Source: Geobacillus stearothermophilus ATCC 12980 (GTDB lineage: Bacteria; Bacillota; Bacilli; Bacillales; Anoxybacillaceae). Taken from it: a DNA stretch of 64,000 nt. Of the stretch, positions 52,717 to 62,891 are shown one piece after another. The stretch covers positions 2,685,501 to 2,749,500 of the forward strand of contig NZ_CP128494.1 in the NCBI RefSeq assembly GCF_030369615.1. Direction: 5' to 3'. How positions within the stretch are numbered: the stretch's first letter is position 1; each line of letters starts with the position of its first letter. The position numbers and the translations under genes are program-made. The notes below the pieces were generated by a model. The model was given only the letters and a program-made list of their open reading frames with translations, did no database searches and was not told the origin of the DNA.

Positions 52717-52754
52717 AGAGAGGGTGTCCCGTTGCGTTGGGACACCCTCTTTCT
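52717..52754. terminator. bidirectional terminator between ywjG and pyrG
   Basis: AGAGGGTGTCCC and GGGACACCCTCT form a perfect 12-base stem with an 8-base loop, flanked by A/T runs on both sides, so it can stop both converging genes. Confidence 0.9.
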
Positions 52755-52771
52755 TGCTGCGCCGCCGGAGG

Positions 52772-54511
<1,740 letters not shown>

Positions 54512-54520
54512 TCAAGAGCC

Positions 54521-54557
54521 CAACACACATTGTACTGAGTTCCTCAAACAAAGTCAA
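54521..54557 (-). promoter_or_regulatory. pyrG: pyrG promoter with GGGC reiterative start site
   Basis: TTGACT (54557-54552) and TACAAT (54534-54529) are 17 bases apart. Seven bases on, transcription would begin at GGGCTC (54521-54516), the sequence where RNA polymerase slips to add G residues when CTP is scarce in B. subtilis pyrG. Confidence 0.85.
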
Positions 54558-54561
54558 GCGG

Positions 54562-55119
54562 TTATTCGTCTTCCTCCGCTTCCTCGAGATCCAGCTCTTC
54601 GTCAAGCGGTTCATCGTCCAAATCAAACGGTTCGTCGTCGAGAATGTCCTCATCATCAAAAGCAACGTCTTCGTCCAGATCGAATTCCTCGTCTTCGAGC
54701 AGCTCTTCGTCGTCAAGCTCGAGCTCTTCCTCATCGTAGTCATCAAGATCGTCGTAATCGAGATCCTCTTCGTCAAGCAACTCTTCGTAATCATCGTATT
54801 CATCATCAAGCGCTTTTTTCTTCTTCGGCTTGACGATCGTCACCGTTTCGTCTTCCGTCTGGTCAAACGGATACCACGCACGCAGCCCCCAGACGTTTTC
54901 CCCAACGCAAATAAACCGCCCGTCGATGTTTAAATCGGTATAATATTGGGCAAGCCGCGCGGCGATGTCGTCTTCCGCCATGCCGGTTAATGCCGCGGCT
55001 TCGCGGACGATTTGGTCGAACGGCAGCGCCTCGCGCTTGTCAAGCAAAATGAGGTTCACCAGTTCGACGAACGACATCTCCTGCAATTCCTCTGGCGAGT
55101 ATTGCTGCTGCAGGCTCAA
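54562..55119 (-). CDS. rpoE: RNA polymerase delta subunit
   Basis: The 185-residue protein has a folded N-terminal HARE-HTH domain (about 1-95: YTDLNIDGRFICVGENVWGL, WGLRAWYPFDQ) and a C-terminal tail made almost only of Asp and Glu. Delta displaces RNA from polymerase and raises promoter selectivity in Gram-positives. A TTG at 55119 (SLQQQYSPEEL) is the best start because AAGGGGAG lies 8 bases upstream. It directly precedes pyrG. Confidence 0.93.
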   Translation of the reverse strand: MSLQQQYSPEELQEMSFVELVNLILLDKREALPFDQIVREAAALTGMAEDDIAARLAQYYTDLNIDGRFICVGENVWGLRAWYPFDQTEDETVTIVKPKKKKALDDEYDDYEELLDEEDLDYDDLDDYDEEELELDDEELLEDEEFDLDEDVAFDDEDILDDEPFDLDDEPLDEELDLEEAEEDE

Positions 55120-55238
55120 GTTCAGCACTCCCCTTCTATATAATGAAACAAATGAATGCAAGTGGAATACATACCATTCATTATAAACAAATTGTCGGGG
55201 TTTATGCTACATATTTGGCGAAAAAAGCAAAAGAGAGG

Positions 55239-56093
55239 TTCGGTGACAATTTCTTTGTCCCGCACTTTTGTCACGAATGTCTTCGCCGCATATTTCGCTT
55301 TCGTCTCTTCCCATGTCGCCAAAATGCGCTTCGATTCGGGCGTCAGCTTCGCTTCGTAATCGGCTTTGAGCGTTTCGAGCGCGCGGATCACGTCTTCAGC
55401 TTCGTCCCGTTCCTTCGCCGCTTCGATGGCCCCTTCGATTTGGAAGAGGCGTCGGGCCACCTCGACTTGCTGCTCGGCGCGGCGGTGGTACGAGCGGACC
55501 GTCTCCGCAATTTCGCGCAAATAGTAGCGGCGCTCATTCGGGATGATGACGTTATGCTTTTCAACGTTGGCAACGGTTTTCAAATTCGTCTTCCAGTTCG
55601 TTCCCGTTTTCCGGTTGATCGTATCGACAAGTGCGACAAAAAGCGTATTCGTGCCCGGGTCGTTAAACTGGCTGGCGATCGTGCCGTATACCGGCATTTC
55701 CGATAGATCACGGTCAAACAGCTGATGGCTTCGTTGATACTGCTTCTGCACTTGCCGTTTTGCATCTTCCGAGCCTTTGCGTTCAAACTTGTTAATGGCG
55801 ATCAAATCGGCGTAATCGATCATATCGATTTTCTCAAGCTGCGTTGGCGCTCCGAATTCGCTTGTCATCACATACATCGAAACGTCGCATACTTCGGTAA
55901 TGGCGGCATCGCCCTGGCCGATCCCGCTCGTTTCGACAATGACGAGATCAAAACCGGCCGCTTTGACGACCGAAATGGCGTCGCGGATCGCCGGCGACAG
56001 CTCAGAGCGGGAATGGCGCGTCGCAAGGCTCCGCATATAGACGCGCGGCGAATGGATGGCATTCATCCGGATCCGTTCGCCTAACAGCGCCCC
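55239..56093 (-). pseudogene. internal fragment of fused isobutyryl-CoA mutase IcmF
   Basis: About 285 residues, from GALLGERIRMNAIHSPRVYM to VTKVRDKEIVTE, match the middle of IcmF. This covers the later half of its MeaB-like G-protein chaperone (VIVETSGIGQGD, LIAINKFERKGSEDA, TNWKTNLKTV) and the linker to the mutase. The N-terminal B12-binding domain and P-loop and the whole large mutase domain (about 560 residues) are missing. The open frame 55122-56207 has foreign sequence at both ends and no convincing start. In other Geobacillus icmF lies close to rpoE, so this is a remnant in place. Confidence 0.8.
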
Positions 56094-56360
56094 GCTTTCC
56101 ACGCAGGTGCGCAAAATATGCTCAAAAATGGCTGGTTTCCCCAACCCGGGAAAACGCGCCAGCGATGAGCGAGGCGCCCGGTTCGCTCCATGTCGCTTCC
56201 TCGCCATGCCAAATCATGCTCATGCCGTTGCCGGGCCCGTGCAGCGGAACGTCAAGCAGCGAAGAACGCGGACAGGTCGGAAGCGGGTGTTCGCTCTGCT
56301 ATTTTTGCGCGTTGTAGGACACATTAATAAGTACTGAAGCGACGCACAGGAGGGAAAAAT
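56094..56360 (-). other. unidentified sequence flanking the icmF remnant
   Basis: About 265 bases. On the minus strand one frame reads RSSLLDVPLHGPGNGMSMIW and EPGASLIAGAFSRVGETSHF before a stop, looking like a coding fragment of an unknown protein joined to icmF by deletion. I cannot name it. The plus-strand cls promoter should also lie here. Confidence 0.35.
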
Positions 56361-57551
56361 ATGCTCATCATTGCCGTTATTGTGATCATATTCGCACTCG
56401 TTTATCTTGATGACAAGCTTGGCCGGCTGATCCTCCGCAACGGGCGCAAAAAAGTCGTGTACCCAAAGCGGCGGAGCGATATGGCCTTGTATGTGAATGG
56501 ACGGCATTTATTTGCCGATTATTTTGCCGAGCTGCGCCGCGCCCGCGATCATATCCATATTTTGTTTTATATCATCAAGCATGACGAAACGACGGCGCCA
56601 TTTTTCCAACTTTTAAAGGAAAAAGCGGCGGAAGGGGTGGAAGTGCGCTTGTTGACGGACTGGGTCGGCAGCCTCGGGTTGCCGAAAACGCTCATCCGTT
56701 CGCTGAAGGCAAGCGGTGTCGAATTCGCCTACGCCCGCCCGCCGCGCTTTCCGTTTTTCATTTACCGCCTCAACCGCCGCAACCACCGAAAAATTACGGT
56801 CATCGATGGAAAGGTCGGGTATATGGGCGGTTTTAACATCGGCCGCGAATACAGTGGAAAGGACGCTAACATCGGAGAATGGCGCGACTATCACTTAAAA
56901 ATCAGCGGAGAAGGGGTGCACGACTTGCAAGAACAATTTTTGCACGATTGGGAGGAGGCGACGGGCAAAACCGTCGCTGACAAACGCCGCTACTTCCCAC
57001 CCCTTCACGCCGGCGCCATCCGCCACCAGCTTGTCGCGACTGACGGCGCCGCGCTTGAAGAGCAGTATATCGATGCGATCCGGCAGGCAAAACGAGAAAT
57101 TATGATCGGCAGCCCCTACTTTATCCCGAGCCGGCCGTTGTTTGACGAGCTTATGCGCGCGATCCGGCGCGGGGTGCGCGTCACGGTCATTGTGCCGCTG
57201 CGGGCGGACCATTTATTTGTCCGCGAGGCCGCTTACCCGTATTTTTATCAAATGCTGAAGGCCGGAGCGCGCATTTACCGCTTTTACCAAGGATTTTACC
57301 ACGCCAAAACGATTGTCGTCGATGAGGAATGGTGCGATGTCGGCACCGCCAACTTTGACCGGCGCAGTCTGTTTCTCAACGGCGAAATCAACTGCTATGT
57401 ATTCGACCGCGCGTTCACGCAGGTGGTCAAGCGGGCGATCCAACGCGACCTGACGCGTGCCGAGCCGCTGACGCTCGATTTTTGGCGGAAGCGTTCGCTC
57501 CTTGACCGCGGCAAAGAATCGATTTCCCAGCTGATTTCCGCCTGGTTGTAG
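56361..57551 (+). CDS. cardiolipin synthase-like phospholipase D protein
   Basis: The 396-residue membrane enzyme has one short N-terminal helix (LIIAVIVIIFALVYL), then two HKD motifs: NHRKITVIDGKVGYMGGFN at about 140 and HAKTIVVDEEWCDVGTANFD at about 314. Such enzymes join two phosphatidylglycerol molecules to cardiolipin. It matches B. subtilis ywjE in position (near rpoE and argS). One helix and not two suggests the ClsB/YwjE type. The ATG follows AGGAGGG. Confidence 0.9.
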   Translation: MLIIAVIVIIFALVYLDDKLGRLILRNGRKKVVYPKRRSDMALYVNGRHLFADYFAELRRARDHIHILFYIIKHDETTAPFFQLLKEKAAEGVEVRLLTDWVGSLGLPKTLIRSLKASGVEFAYARPPRFPFFIYRLNRRNHRKITVIDGKVGYMGGFNIGREYSGKDANIGEWRDYHLKISGEGVHDLQEQFLHDWEEATGKTVADKRRYFPPLHAGAIRHQLVATDGAALEEQYIDAIRQAKREIMIGSPYFIPSRPLFDELMRAIRRGVRVTVIVPLRADHLFVREAAYPYFYQMLKAGARIYRFYQGFYHAKTIVVDEEWCDVGTANFDRRSLFLNGEINCYVFDRAFTQVVKRAIQRDLTRAEPLTLDFWRKRSLLDRGKESISQLISAWL

Positions 57552-57716
57552 GCAACACGAAAAAAGCCGGCGATGTTCATCACCAACCCGCCTAACAGCG
57601 GCTTTCCCCGAGGAGGAACTTGGAAAAATCAGCCTTTTTTCGTGCAAAACCCGGCGCTTGGACGAACGCCCGGACAAAAGGGCAAAGGAATCCCGGCCGA
57701 AACCGCCAAACAAAAA

Positions 57717-57769
57717 ACCCGGCCGGCTCCATGTTGGCGATGTGAGATCGCTGCAGGCGCCGGCCGGGA
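57717..57769. terminator. long-loop G/C hairpin after cls
   Basis: CCCGGCCGGC and GCCGGCCGGG form a perfect 10-base stem around a 33-base loop, with AAAAAA before it. It lies between converging genes and may stop the minus-strand XapX gene. Confidence 0.5.
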
Positions 57770-57800
57770 TTGAATCAGTTGGCCATCCTGTATCTTCTAT

Positions 57801-57983
57801 TCATTTCCAAAACAATGTCAACCATTGAAACAGCCGCATCCCAAGATACACTCCAACAATGCCGGCAATGCCAGCCAACGCCGGAGGGGCCGGAATCGGC
57901 AGGCGGAACAGCGTGAACAAAAAACCGACAACGATGCCGGTGACAAGCGACAGCACCACTTCTTTCACAAGCAAATCCTCCAT
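57801..57983 (-). CDS. XapX domain (DUF1427) small membrane protein
   Basis: The 60-residue protein has two helices, VVLSLVTGIVVGFLFTLF and ALAGIAGIVGVYLGMRLF, around the conserved RLPIPAPPALAGIAGIVGVY (20 residues). This P-x-P-P-A-L-A-G-x-x-G-x-x-G pattern defines XapX. It is alone between cls and argS. The function is unknown. Confidence 0.85.
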   Translation of the reverse strand: MEDLLVKEVVLSLVTGIVVGFLFTLFRLPIPAPPALAGIAGIVGVYLGMRLFQWLTLFWK

Positions 57984-58049
57984 CGTTGTTTTTCCTTATG
58001 ATGCCCAGACAAAAAGGGAAGTAGTCGCTTCCCTCCTTTGTTGCATCTG

Positions 58050-59723
58050 TTACATTTGTTCCGGGGCGGAAACGCCGATCAACGCCAACGCGTTTTTCAG
58101 CGTAATTTGCACCGCCTTCACCAACGCGAGGCGGGCTTTCGTTTTTTCGATGTTGTCCAAATCAAGCACTTTTTCCGCGTTGTAGAAGCTATGGAGCGCC
58201 GAAGCCAGCTCAAACGCATAGGCGGTGACGCGGTGCGGCATCCGCTTGAGCGCTGCCTCGGCGACGACGTCCGGGAAGTCGCCGAGCACTTTGAGCAGCT
58301 CGATTTCTTTTTCCGTCTCCACTAAATGATGCAAAGCGAGGTCGCCTTCGTACGACACGTTTTGCTCTTCCGCTTGGCGGAGAATGCTTGAGACGCGGGC
58401 ATGCGCGTATTGGACGTAGTAAACCGGATTTTCATTCGACTGCGACACGGCCAAGTCCATGTCAAAATCCAAATGTGTATCACCCGAGCGCATCGCAAAG
58501 AAATAGCGGACGGCATCGACGCCGACTTCTTCCATCAGCTCGCGCATCGTCACCGCCTTGCCGGTGCGCTTGCTCATTTTGACGCGCTCGCCGTTTTGGT
58601 ATAAGTTCACCATTTGGATGATTTCGACTTCGAGCGCCTCCGGATCGTAGCCGAGCGCGGCGATCGCCGCTTTCATGCGCGGAATGTAGCCGTGGTGATC
58701 CGCTCCCCAAACGTTAATCAGCTTGGTAAATCCGCGCCGCAGCTTGTCTTGGTGGTAGGCGATGTCCGGAAGCAAGTACGTATACGTGCCGTCCTGCTTA
58801 ATTAAGACTCGGTCTTTGTCGTCCCCAAACGCCGTCGAACGGAACCATGTCGCCCCGTCCTGCTCGTAAATGTAGCCGCGCTCGCGCAAAGTGGAAAGCG
58901 CTTCGTCGATTTTGCCGCTTTCATAAAGCGATGTTTCCGAGTACCAGACGTCGAACGGAACACGGAATGCGGCCAAATCTTGTTTAATTTTGTCGAGCTC
59001 ATAACGAAGGCCGTATTCGCGGAAGAAAGCAAGCCGTTCCTCTTCATCGGCGTGGACGAACCGATCGCCATATTCCTCAGCAAGTGTTTTGCCGATTTCG
59101 ACAATGTCGTCGCCGTAATAGCCGTCCTCCGGCAACGGCATATCGACACCGAGCGCCTGGAAATAGCGGGCTTCGACCGATTTCGCCAAGTTGTAAATTT
59201 GCTTGCCGGCGTCGTTAATATAGTATTCGCGCGTCACGTCAAACCCGGCTTTCGCCAAAATGTTGCAAAGCGAATCGCCGACCGCCGCGCCGCGGGCATG
59301 GCCCAAATGCAAGTCGCCGGTCGGGTTGGCGGAGACGAACTCGACTTGCACTTTTTCCCCGTTGCCGACGTTCGATTCGCCATACGCTTGTCCCGCCTGC
59401 AAAATCGCCGGCACGACCGCCGTCAAATAGCGGTTGTCCATGTAAAAGTTAATAAATCCCGGCCCCGCCACCTCAATGCGCGCCACCGATACGCGCTCGC
59501 GATCAAGCTGCCCGACGATGGCTTCGGCAATCGCCCGCGGCGGCTTTTTCGCAATGCGGGCAAGCTGCATGGCGATGTTCGTCGAGTAATCGCCATGCGT
59601 CTTGTCGCGCGGCACCTCCAGCAAGACGTCCGGCAGCTCATCAGCCGAAACGAGCCCGGCTTTCACCGCCGCCTGGCGAATTTCTTCTTTCAGCTGTTCT
59701 TTCATTTGTCCGACAATGTTCAT
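58050..59723 (-). CDS. argS: arginyl-tRNA synthetase
   Basis: The 557-residue class I synthetase has the HIGH-type motif [24 protein letters not shown]-type [13 protein letters not shown], and a C-terminal DALR anticodon domain ([20 protein letters not shown], 20 residues). The length is normal. The ATG at 59723 precedes [15 protein letters not shown]. It overlaps nothing; ywiB lies 4 bases upstream, as in Bacillus. Confidence 0.96.
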   Translation of the reverse strand: MNIVGQMKEQLKEEIRQAAVKAGLVSADELPDVLLEVPRDKTHGDYSTNIAMQLARIAKKPPRAIAEAIVGQLDRERVSVARIEVAGPGFINFYMDNRYLTAVVPAILQAGQAYGESNVGNGEKVQVEFVSANPTGDLHLGHARGAAVGDSLCNILAKAGFDVTREYYINDAGKQIYNLAKSVEARYFQALGVDMPLPEDGYYGDDIVEIGKTLAEEYGDRFVHADEEERLAFFREYGLRYELDKIKQDLAAFRVPFDVWYSETSLYESGKIDEALSTLRERGYIYEQDGATWFRSTAFGDDKDRVLIKQDGTYTYLLPDIAYHQDKLRRGFTKLINVWGADHHGYIPRMKAAIAALGYDPEALEVEIIQMVNLYQNGERVKMSKRTGKAVTMRELMEEVGVDAVRYFFAMRSGDTHLDFDMDLAVSQSNENPVYYVQYAHARVSSILRQAEEQNVSYEGDLALHHLVETEKEIELLKVLGDFPDVVAEAALKRMPHRVTAYAFELASALHSFYNAEKVLDLDNIEKTKARLALVKAVQITLKNALALIGVSAPEQM

Positions 59724-59727
59724 CGGC

Positions 59728-60159
59728 TTATACCCCCTTAAATGTCAACGTCAACGTATGGCGTCCGCTCCGCTCGTTTTGCAAGAAAAGCTCGTAGGAG
59801 AGAAAGAGCCGCCCCCGCTTCCGCTTATCGTCATAGTGAAACTCGATCGCATCCGTTTTCGCCGCCATCGCCCACCGCCCAAACACCGTTCCGTAATGGC
59901 CCGGCGTTTCTTGCCGGCGGCGGAACGTTTGCCGCATCTCGACCGCTCCGGAGCGAAGGATGGTCACCTCGTCAGGCGCGATTTTCACAATGTTGTTCAC
60001 CCGCCCGAGTTCGTTTTCCTCCTCAAACTGCAAATAGCCTGTTTCCCCTTTTATGTAATACACCCCGTCCGCCTCAAGCACAACCGTCTCTTGGCGCGGA
60101 CCGTCGCGAATGACAGCCACTTGGCGGAGGCGCGCCGGGATGCCGTTTGTTTCCTTCAT
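59728..60159 (-). CDS. ywiB: DUF1934 (YwiB) family beta-barrel protein
   Basis: The 143-residue product begins [20 protein letters not shown]. It has a lipocalin-like pattern of strands with [24 protein letters not shown] sequence (here [20 protein letters not shown]) and [23 protein letters not shown]1934 proteins have no known activity. A GTG four codons earlier is an alternative start overlapping AAAGGT. It is upstream of argS and probably cotranscribed. Confidence 0.8.
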   Translation of the reverse strand: MKETNGIPARLRQVAVIRDGPRQETVVLEADGVYYIKGETGYLQFEEENELGRVNNIVKIAPDEVTILRSGAVEMRQTFRRRQETPGHYGTVFGRWAMAAKTDAIEFHYDDKRKRGRLFLSYELFLQNERSGRHTLTLTFKGV

Positions 60160-60368
60160 ATCGATGAACACACCTTTGCGAACAAACAGTCATAGTTTAT
60201 AGTATAATGAACTGTTCCGCTCCATTCAAGAGGGGACAAACCCGATGGCAGATTTCCGCTCCAGTGGGCAAAAAAAGGGCTGGCCCAAAAGGTTGTTTTT
60301 CCTTAAACAAAACACAACATATCGTTATCTTAATGATTGTTTTATGCCTACATACGGTAATAAGAAAA

Positions 60369-60400
60369 GGTGTCCCGATCCTTTTGGGACACCCTCTTTG
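60369..60400 (-). terminator. terminator after the small haem-copper-oxidase-like gene
   Basis: GGTGTCCC and GGGACACC form a perfect stem over 9 bases, followed on the minus strand by TTTTCTTATT. The sequence is closely similar to the ywjG-pyrG terminator at 52717-52754. Confidence 0.75.
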
Positions 60401-60413
60401 TTCCATCGGTATT

Positions 60414-60785
60414 TTATGATGACGCCCGAACATTTTTTAGCACGTTAATAGCAAAAAGAATGACACCTATCACGACGAGCACCCCGCCAATCGCTGTCAC
60501 CGGCACGAACGCTTCGTTACCGTAAACGACGAAAATGAGACCGATCATCATGACCGGCAGGCCGATATTGTGCAGCCAGAAATGCACTTTCGCCCATTTC
60601 GCCGCCGCCGCTTGTGGAAATAAATGATAGATGATGCCAGCAAGCGTCAAGGCCGTCCAGCCAAGCAAGTTGATATGGACATGGACCGGGGTCAGCGCAA
60701 ACGAATGGGTCATCGACATGCCAAGCCCAATACAGACGCCAATGACAAAGTACACAACAGAAATTTTGATCAGCTTCACGCCCAT
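60414..60785 (-). CDS. small haem-copper-oxidase-like membrane protein
   Basis: The 123-residue protein has four helices and the segment MTHSFALTPVHVHINLLGWT, then IYHLFPQ and FWLHNIGLPVM. The paired histidines in P-V-H-V-H-x-N-L-L-G-W resemble the first helices of cbb3-type or nitric-oxide-reductase-like subunit I proteins. It is too short to be an oxidase by itself. The ATG at 60785 lies 8 bases after AAGGAGG. An inverted repeat TGTAA-N5-TTACA is 25 bases upstream. Its role is unknown; it could be a haem-linked accessory or a redox sensor. Confidence 0.7.
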   Translation of the reverse strand: MGVKLIKISVVYFVIGVCIGLGMSMTHSFALTPVHVHINLLGWTALTLAGIIYHLFPQAAAAKWAKVHFWLHNIGLPVMMIGLIFVVYGNEAFVPVTAIGGVLVVIGVILFAINVLKNVRASS

Positions 60786-60873
60786 CTTCATTCCCTCCTT
60801 CCCTTTCTCTGTAAGAACATTACATGTTATGATCCTCCGTACGCTCATATTCCTGCATCTTTTGTCCCACCAA

Positions 60874-60913
60874 AAAAGCGACCTCGCAAACTTGCGATTT
60901 AGGCGCTTTTTCT
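60874..60913 (-). terminator. speB terminator
   Basis: AAAAAGCG(A)CCT pairs with AGGCGCTTTTT and an inner stem CGCAA/TTGCG closes on two bases; T-runs lie on either strand. It starts just after the speB stop. Confidence 0.8.
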
Positions 60914-60919
60914 CATTTT

Positions 60920-61795
60920 TCACTTCCCTACCCAACCAAGCAGCATTTCCCGCACAAGCTTACTCGCCGTATTGGCCGTTTGTTCGGAGTGGTCGTAAAT
61001 CGGCGCGACTTCCACCAAATCGGCGCCGACAACGCGGACGTCGGAGCGGGCGATCTCATGGATCGCGGCTAGCAGCTCTTTCGATGTAATGCCGCCGGCA
61101 TCGACCGTTCCCGTTCCGGGGGCATGGGCCGGGTCAAGCACATCGATGTCGATCGTCACATACACCGGGCGGCCGGCGAGCTTTGGCAACACGGAGCGGA
61201 GCGGTTCAAGCACCTCAAACTTGGCGATGTAAATACCGTTTTCTTTCGCCCACTCAAACTCCTCTTTCATCCCGGAACGGATGCCGAACGAAAAGACATT
61301 CGTCGGGCCGATCAAGTCAGCGACTTTGCGGATTGGCGTCGCGTGCGACAGCGGCTCGCCTTCGTAATGTTCGCGCAAGTCAGTATGGGCGTCCATGTGA
61401 ATGACGGCCAAATCCGGGTAATAGTCGTACACCGCTTTGATGACCGGCCAAGAGACGAGATGTTCGCCGCCGAGGCCGAGCGGAAACTTGCCGGCGTCAA
61501 GCACCTTTTTCACGAACTGCTCAATCAGCTCTAAACTGCGGGCCGCATTGCCAAACGGCAGCGGAATGTCTCCAGCGTCAAAGTAGCGGATGTCTTTGAG
61601 TTCGCGGTCCAAATATGGGCTGTACTCCTCAAGCCCGATTGACACTTCGCGGATGCGGGCCGGGCCAAACCGCGAGCCAGGCCGGTAGCTGACCGTCCAG
61701 TCCATCGGCATGCCGTAAATGACCGCTTCGCTCTCTTCGAAGTTCGGGTGGCTGCCAATAAAGACGTTGCCTGAATAAGCTTCATCAAAACGCAT
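60920..61795 (-). CDS. speB: agmatinase
   Basis: The 291-residue ureohydrolase splits agmatine to putrescine and urea. Manganese ligands are in LGGEHLVSWP, VIHMDAHTDLREHYEG and VTIDIDVLDPAHAPGTGT. It lies 12 bases after speE on the same strand, so putrescine made here is used by SpeE next door. The ATG start follows GGGGGCAGATCG. Confidence 0.95.
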   Translation of the reverse strand: MRFDEAYSGNVFIGSHPNFEESEAVIYGMPMDWTVSYRPGSRFGPARIREVSIGLEEYSPYLDRELKDIRYFDAGDIPLPFGNAARSLELIEQFVKKVLDAGKFPLGLGGEHLVSWPVIKAVYDYYPDLAVIHMDAHTDLREHYEGEPLSHATPIRKVADLIGPTNVFSFGIRSGMKEEFEWAKENGIYIAKFEVLEPLRSVLPKLAGRPVYVTIDIDVLDPAHAPGTGTVDAGGITSKELLAAIHEIARSDVRVVGADLVEVAPIYDHSEQTANTASKLVREMLLGWVGK

Positions 61796-61807
61796 CGATC
61801 TGCCCCC

Positions 61808-62635
61808 TTATTTCACTAGGTCCGCGACAAATTTTGGCAAAACGAAACACGCCTTATGCAATTCTTTCGTGTAGTATTTCGTCTCAATGTCATGGAACCG
61901 GTCGTCGCTCACCGCAAGCGGGTCGTATTGTTTCGAGCCGAGCGTAAACGTCCAGAGCCCGCTCGGATACGTCGGAATGTTCGCTGTATACAAACGGGTA
62001 ATCGGGAAAACTTCTTTCACATCGCGGTAGACGTTGCGGATCAAGTCCGCTTTAAACCACGGGTTGTCCGTTTGAGCGACGAAAATGCCGTCCTCTTTCA
62101 GCGCGTTGGCGATGCCGGCATAAAACCCTTTTGTGAACAAGTTGACCGCCGGGCCGACTGGTTCCGTCGAGTCGACCATGATGACGTCGTATTCGTTTTC
62201 GCTTTGCGCGATATGCATAAACCCGTCATCGACTTTCACTTCGACGCGCGGATCGTCGAGTTTTCCGGCAATTTCCGGCAAGTATTTTTTCGAATACTCG
62301 ATCACTTTGCCGTCAATTTCGACAAGCGTCGCTTTTTTGACGCTCGGGTGTTTCAGCACTTCACGAATGACGCCGCCGTCGCCTCCGCCGACGACAAGGA
62401 CGTTCTCTGGCTTCGGATGGGTGAACAATGGGACGTGGGCGACCATTTCATGATAGACGAACTCGTCTTTTTGCGTCGTCATCACCATGCCGTCTAAAAT
62501 GAGCATGTTGCCAAACTCCGCCGTTTCGACCATATCAAGCTTTTGAAACGGCGTCTGTTCTGTATGTAAAGTGCGGACGATGCGTGCGGTGATGCCAAAA
62601 TGCTCCGTTTGCTTTTCGGTAAACCAAAGTTCCAT
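61808..62635 (-). CDS. speE: spermidine synthase (polyamine aminopropyltransferase)
   Basis: The 275-residue enzyme moves an aminopropyl group from decarboxylated S-adenosylmethionine to putrescine. The binding motif [19 protein letters not shown] and catalytic Asp in [14 protein letters not shown] are clear. The start is [15 protein letters not shown] at 62635, after AAAGGATG. A promoter is at 62709-62736. It is the first gene of speE-speB. Thermophiles may use related branched or long polyamines, but the substrate cannot be read from sequence. Confidence 0.95.
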   Translation of the reverse strand: MELWFTEKQTEHFGITARIVRTLHTEQTPFQKLDMVETAEFGNMLILDGMVMTTQKDEFVYHEMVAHVPLFTHPKPENVLVVGGGDGGVIREVLKHPSVKKATLVEIDGKVIEYSKKYLPEIAGKLDDPRVEVKVDDGFMHIAQSENEYDVIMVDSTEPVGPAVNLFTKGFYAGIANALKEDGIFVAQTDNPWFKADLIRNVYRDVKEVFPITRLYTANIPTYPSGLWTFTLGSKQYDPLAVSDDRFHDIETKYYTKELHKACFVLPKFVADLVK

Positions 62636-62708
62636 CGGTAACATCCTTTCTCCGAGCGTTGCTTACTATACAAGTTTTCCTTAGCCAACGAAAAACTAAA
62701 CACGAAAA

Positions 62709-62736
62709 AGTATAGAGCAATCTAGCAAAAATGCAA
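62709..62736 (-). promoter_or_regulatory. speE-speB promoter
   Basis: On the minus strand TTGCAT (62736-62731) and TATACT (62714-62709) are 16 bases apart, about 75 bases before speE. Confidence 0.5.
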
Positions 62737-62891
62737 GAGGAACAAGTTTAAAATAAAAAATTTTTTTTCATACTGGTAAGAAAAAGCGGAAAACCTCGCT
62801 GGCGAAGCCTTGACAAAAGCAAGGCGGCACATCCAGCCAGGCGTCCGCCCGCATGTCTAAAACAACGCCAAAACCGTTGAGGTGATGCGCA

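Noticed and set aside
60245..60448. 67-codon plus-strand frame downstream of ywiB
   Set aside because: It runs through the terminator of the opposite gene and into its coding end, with no family resemblance. The TATAAT nearby is not enough to call a gene.
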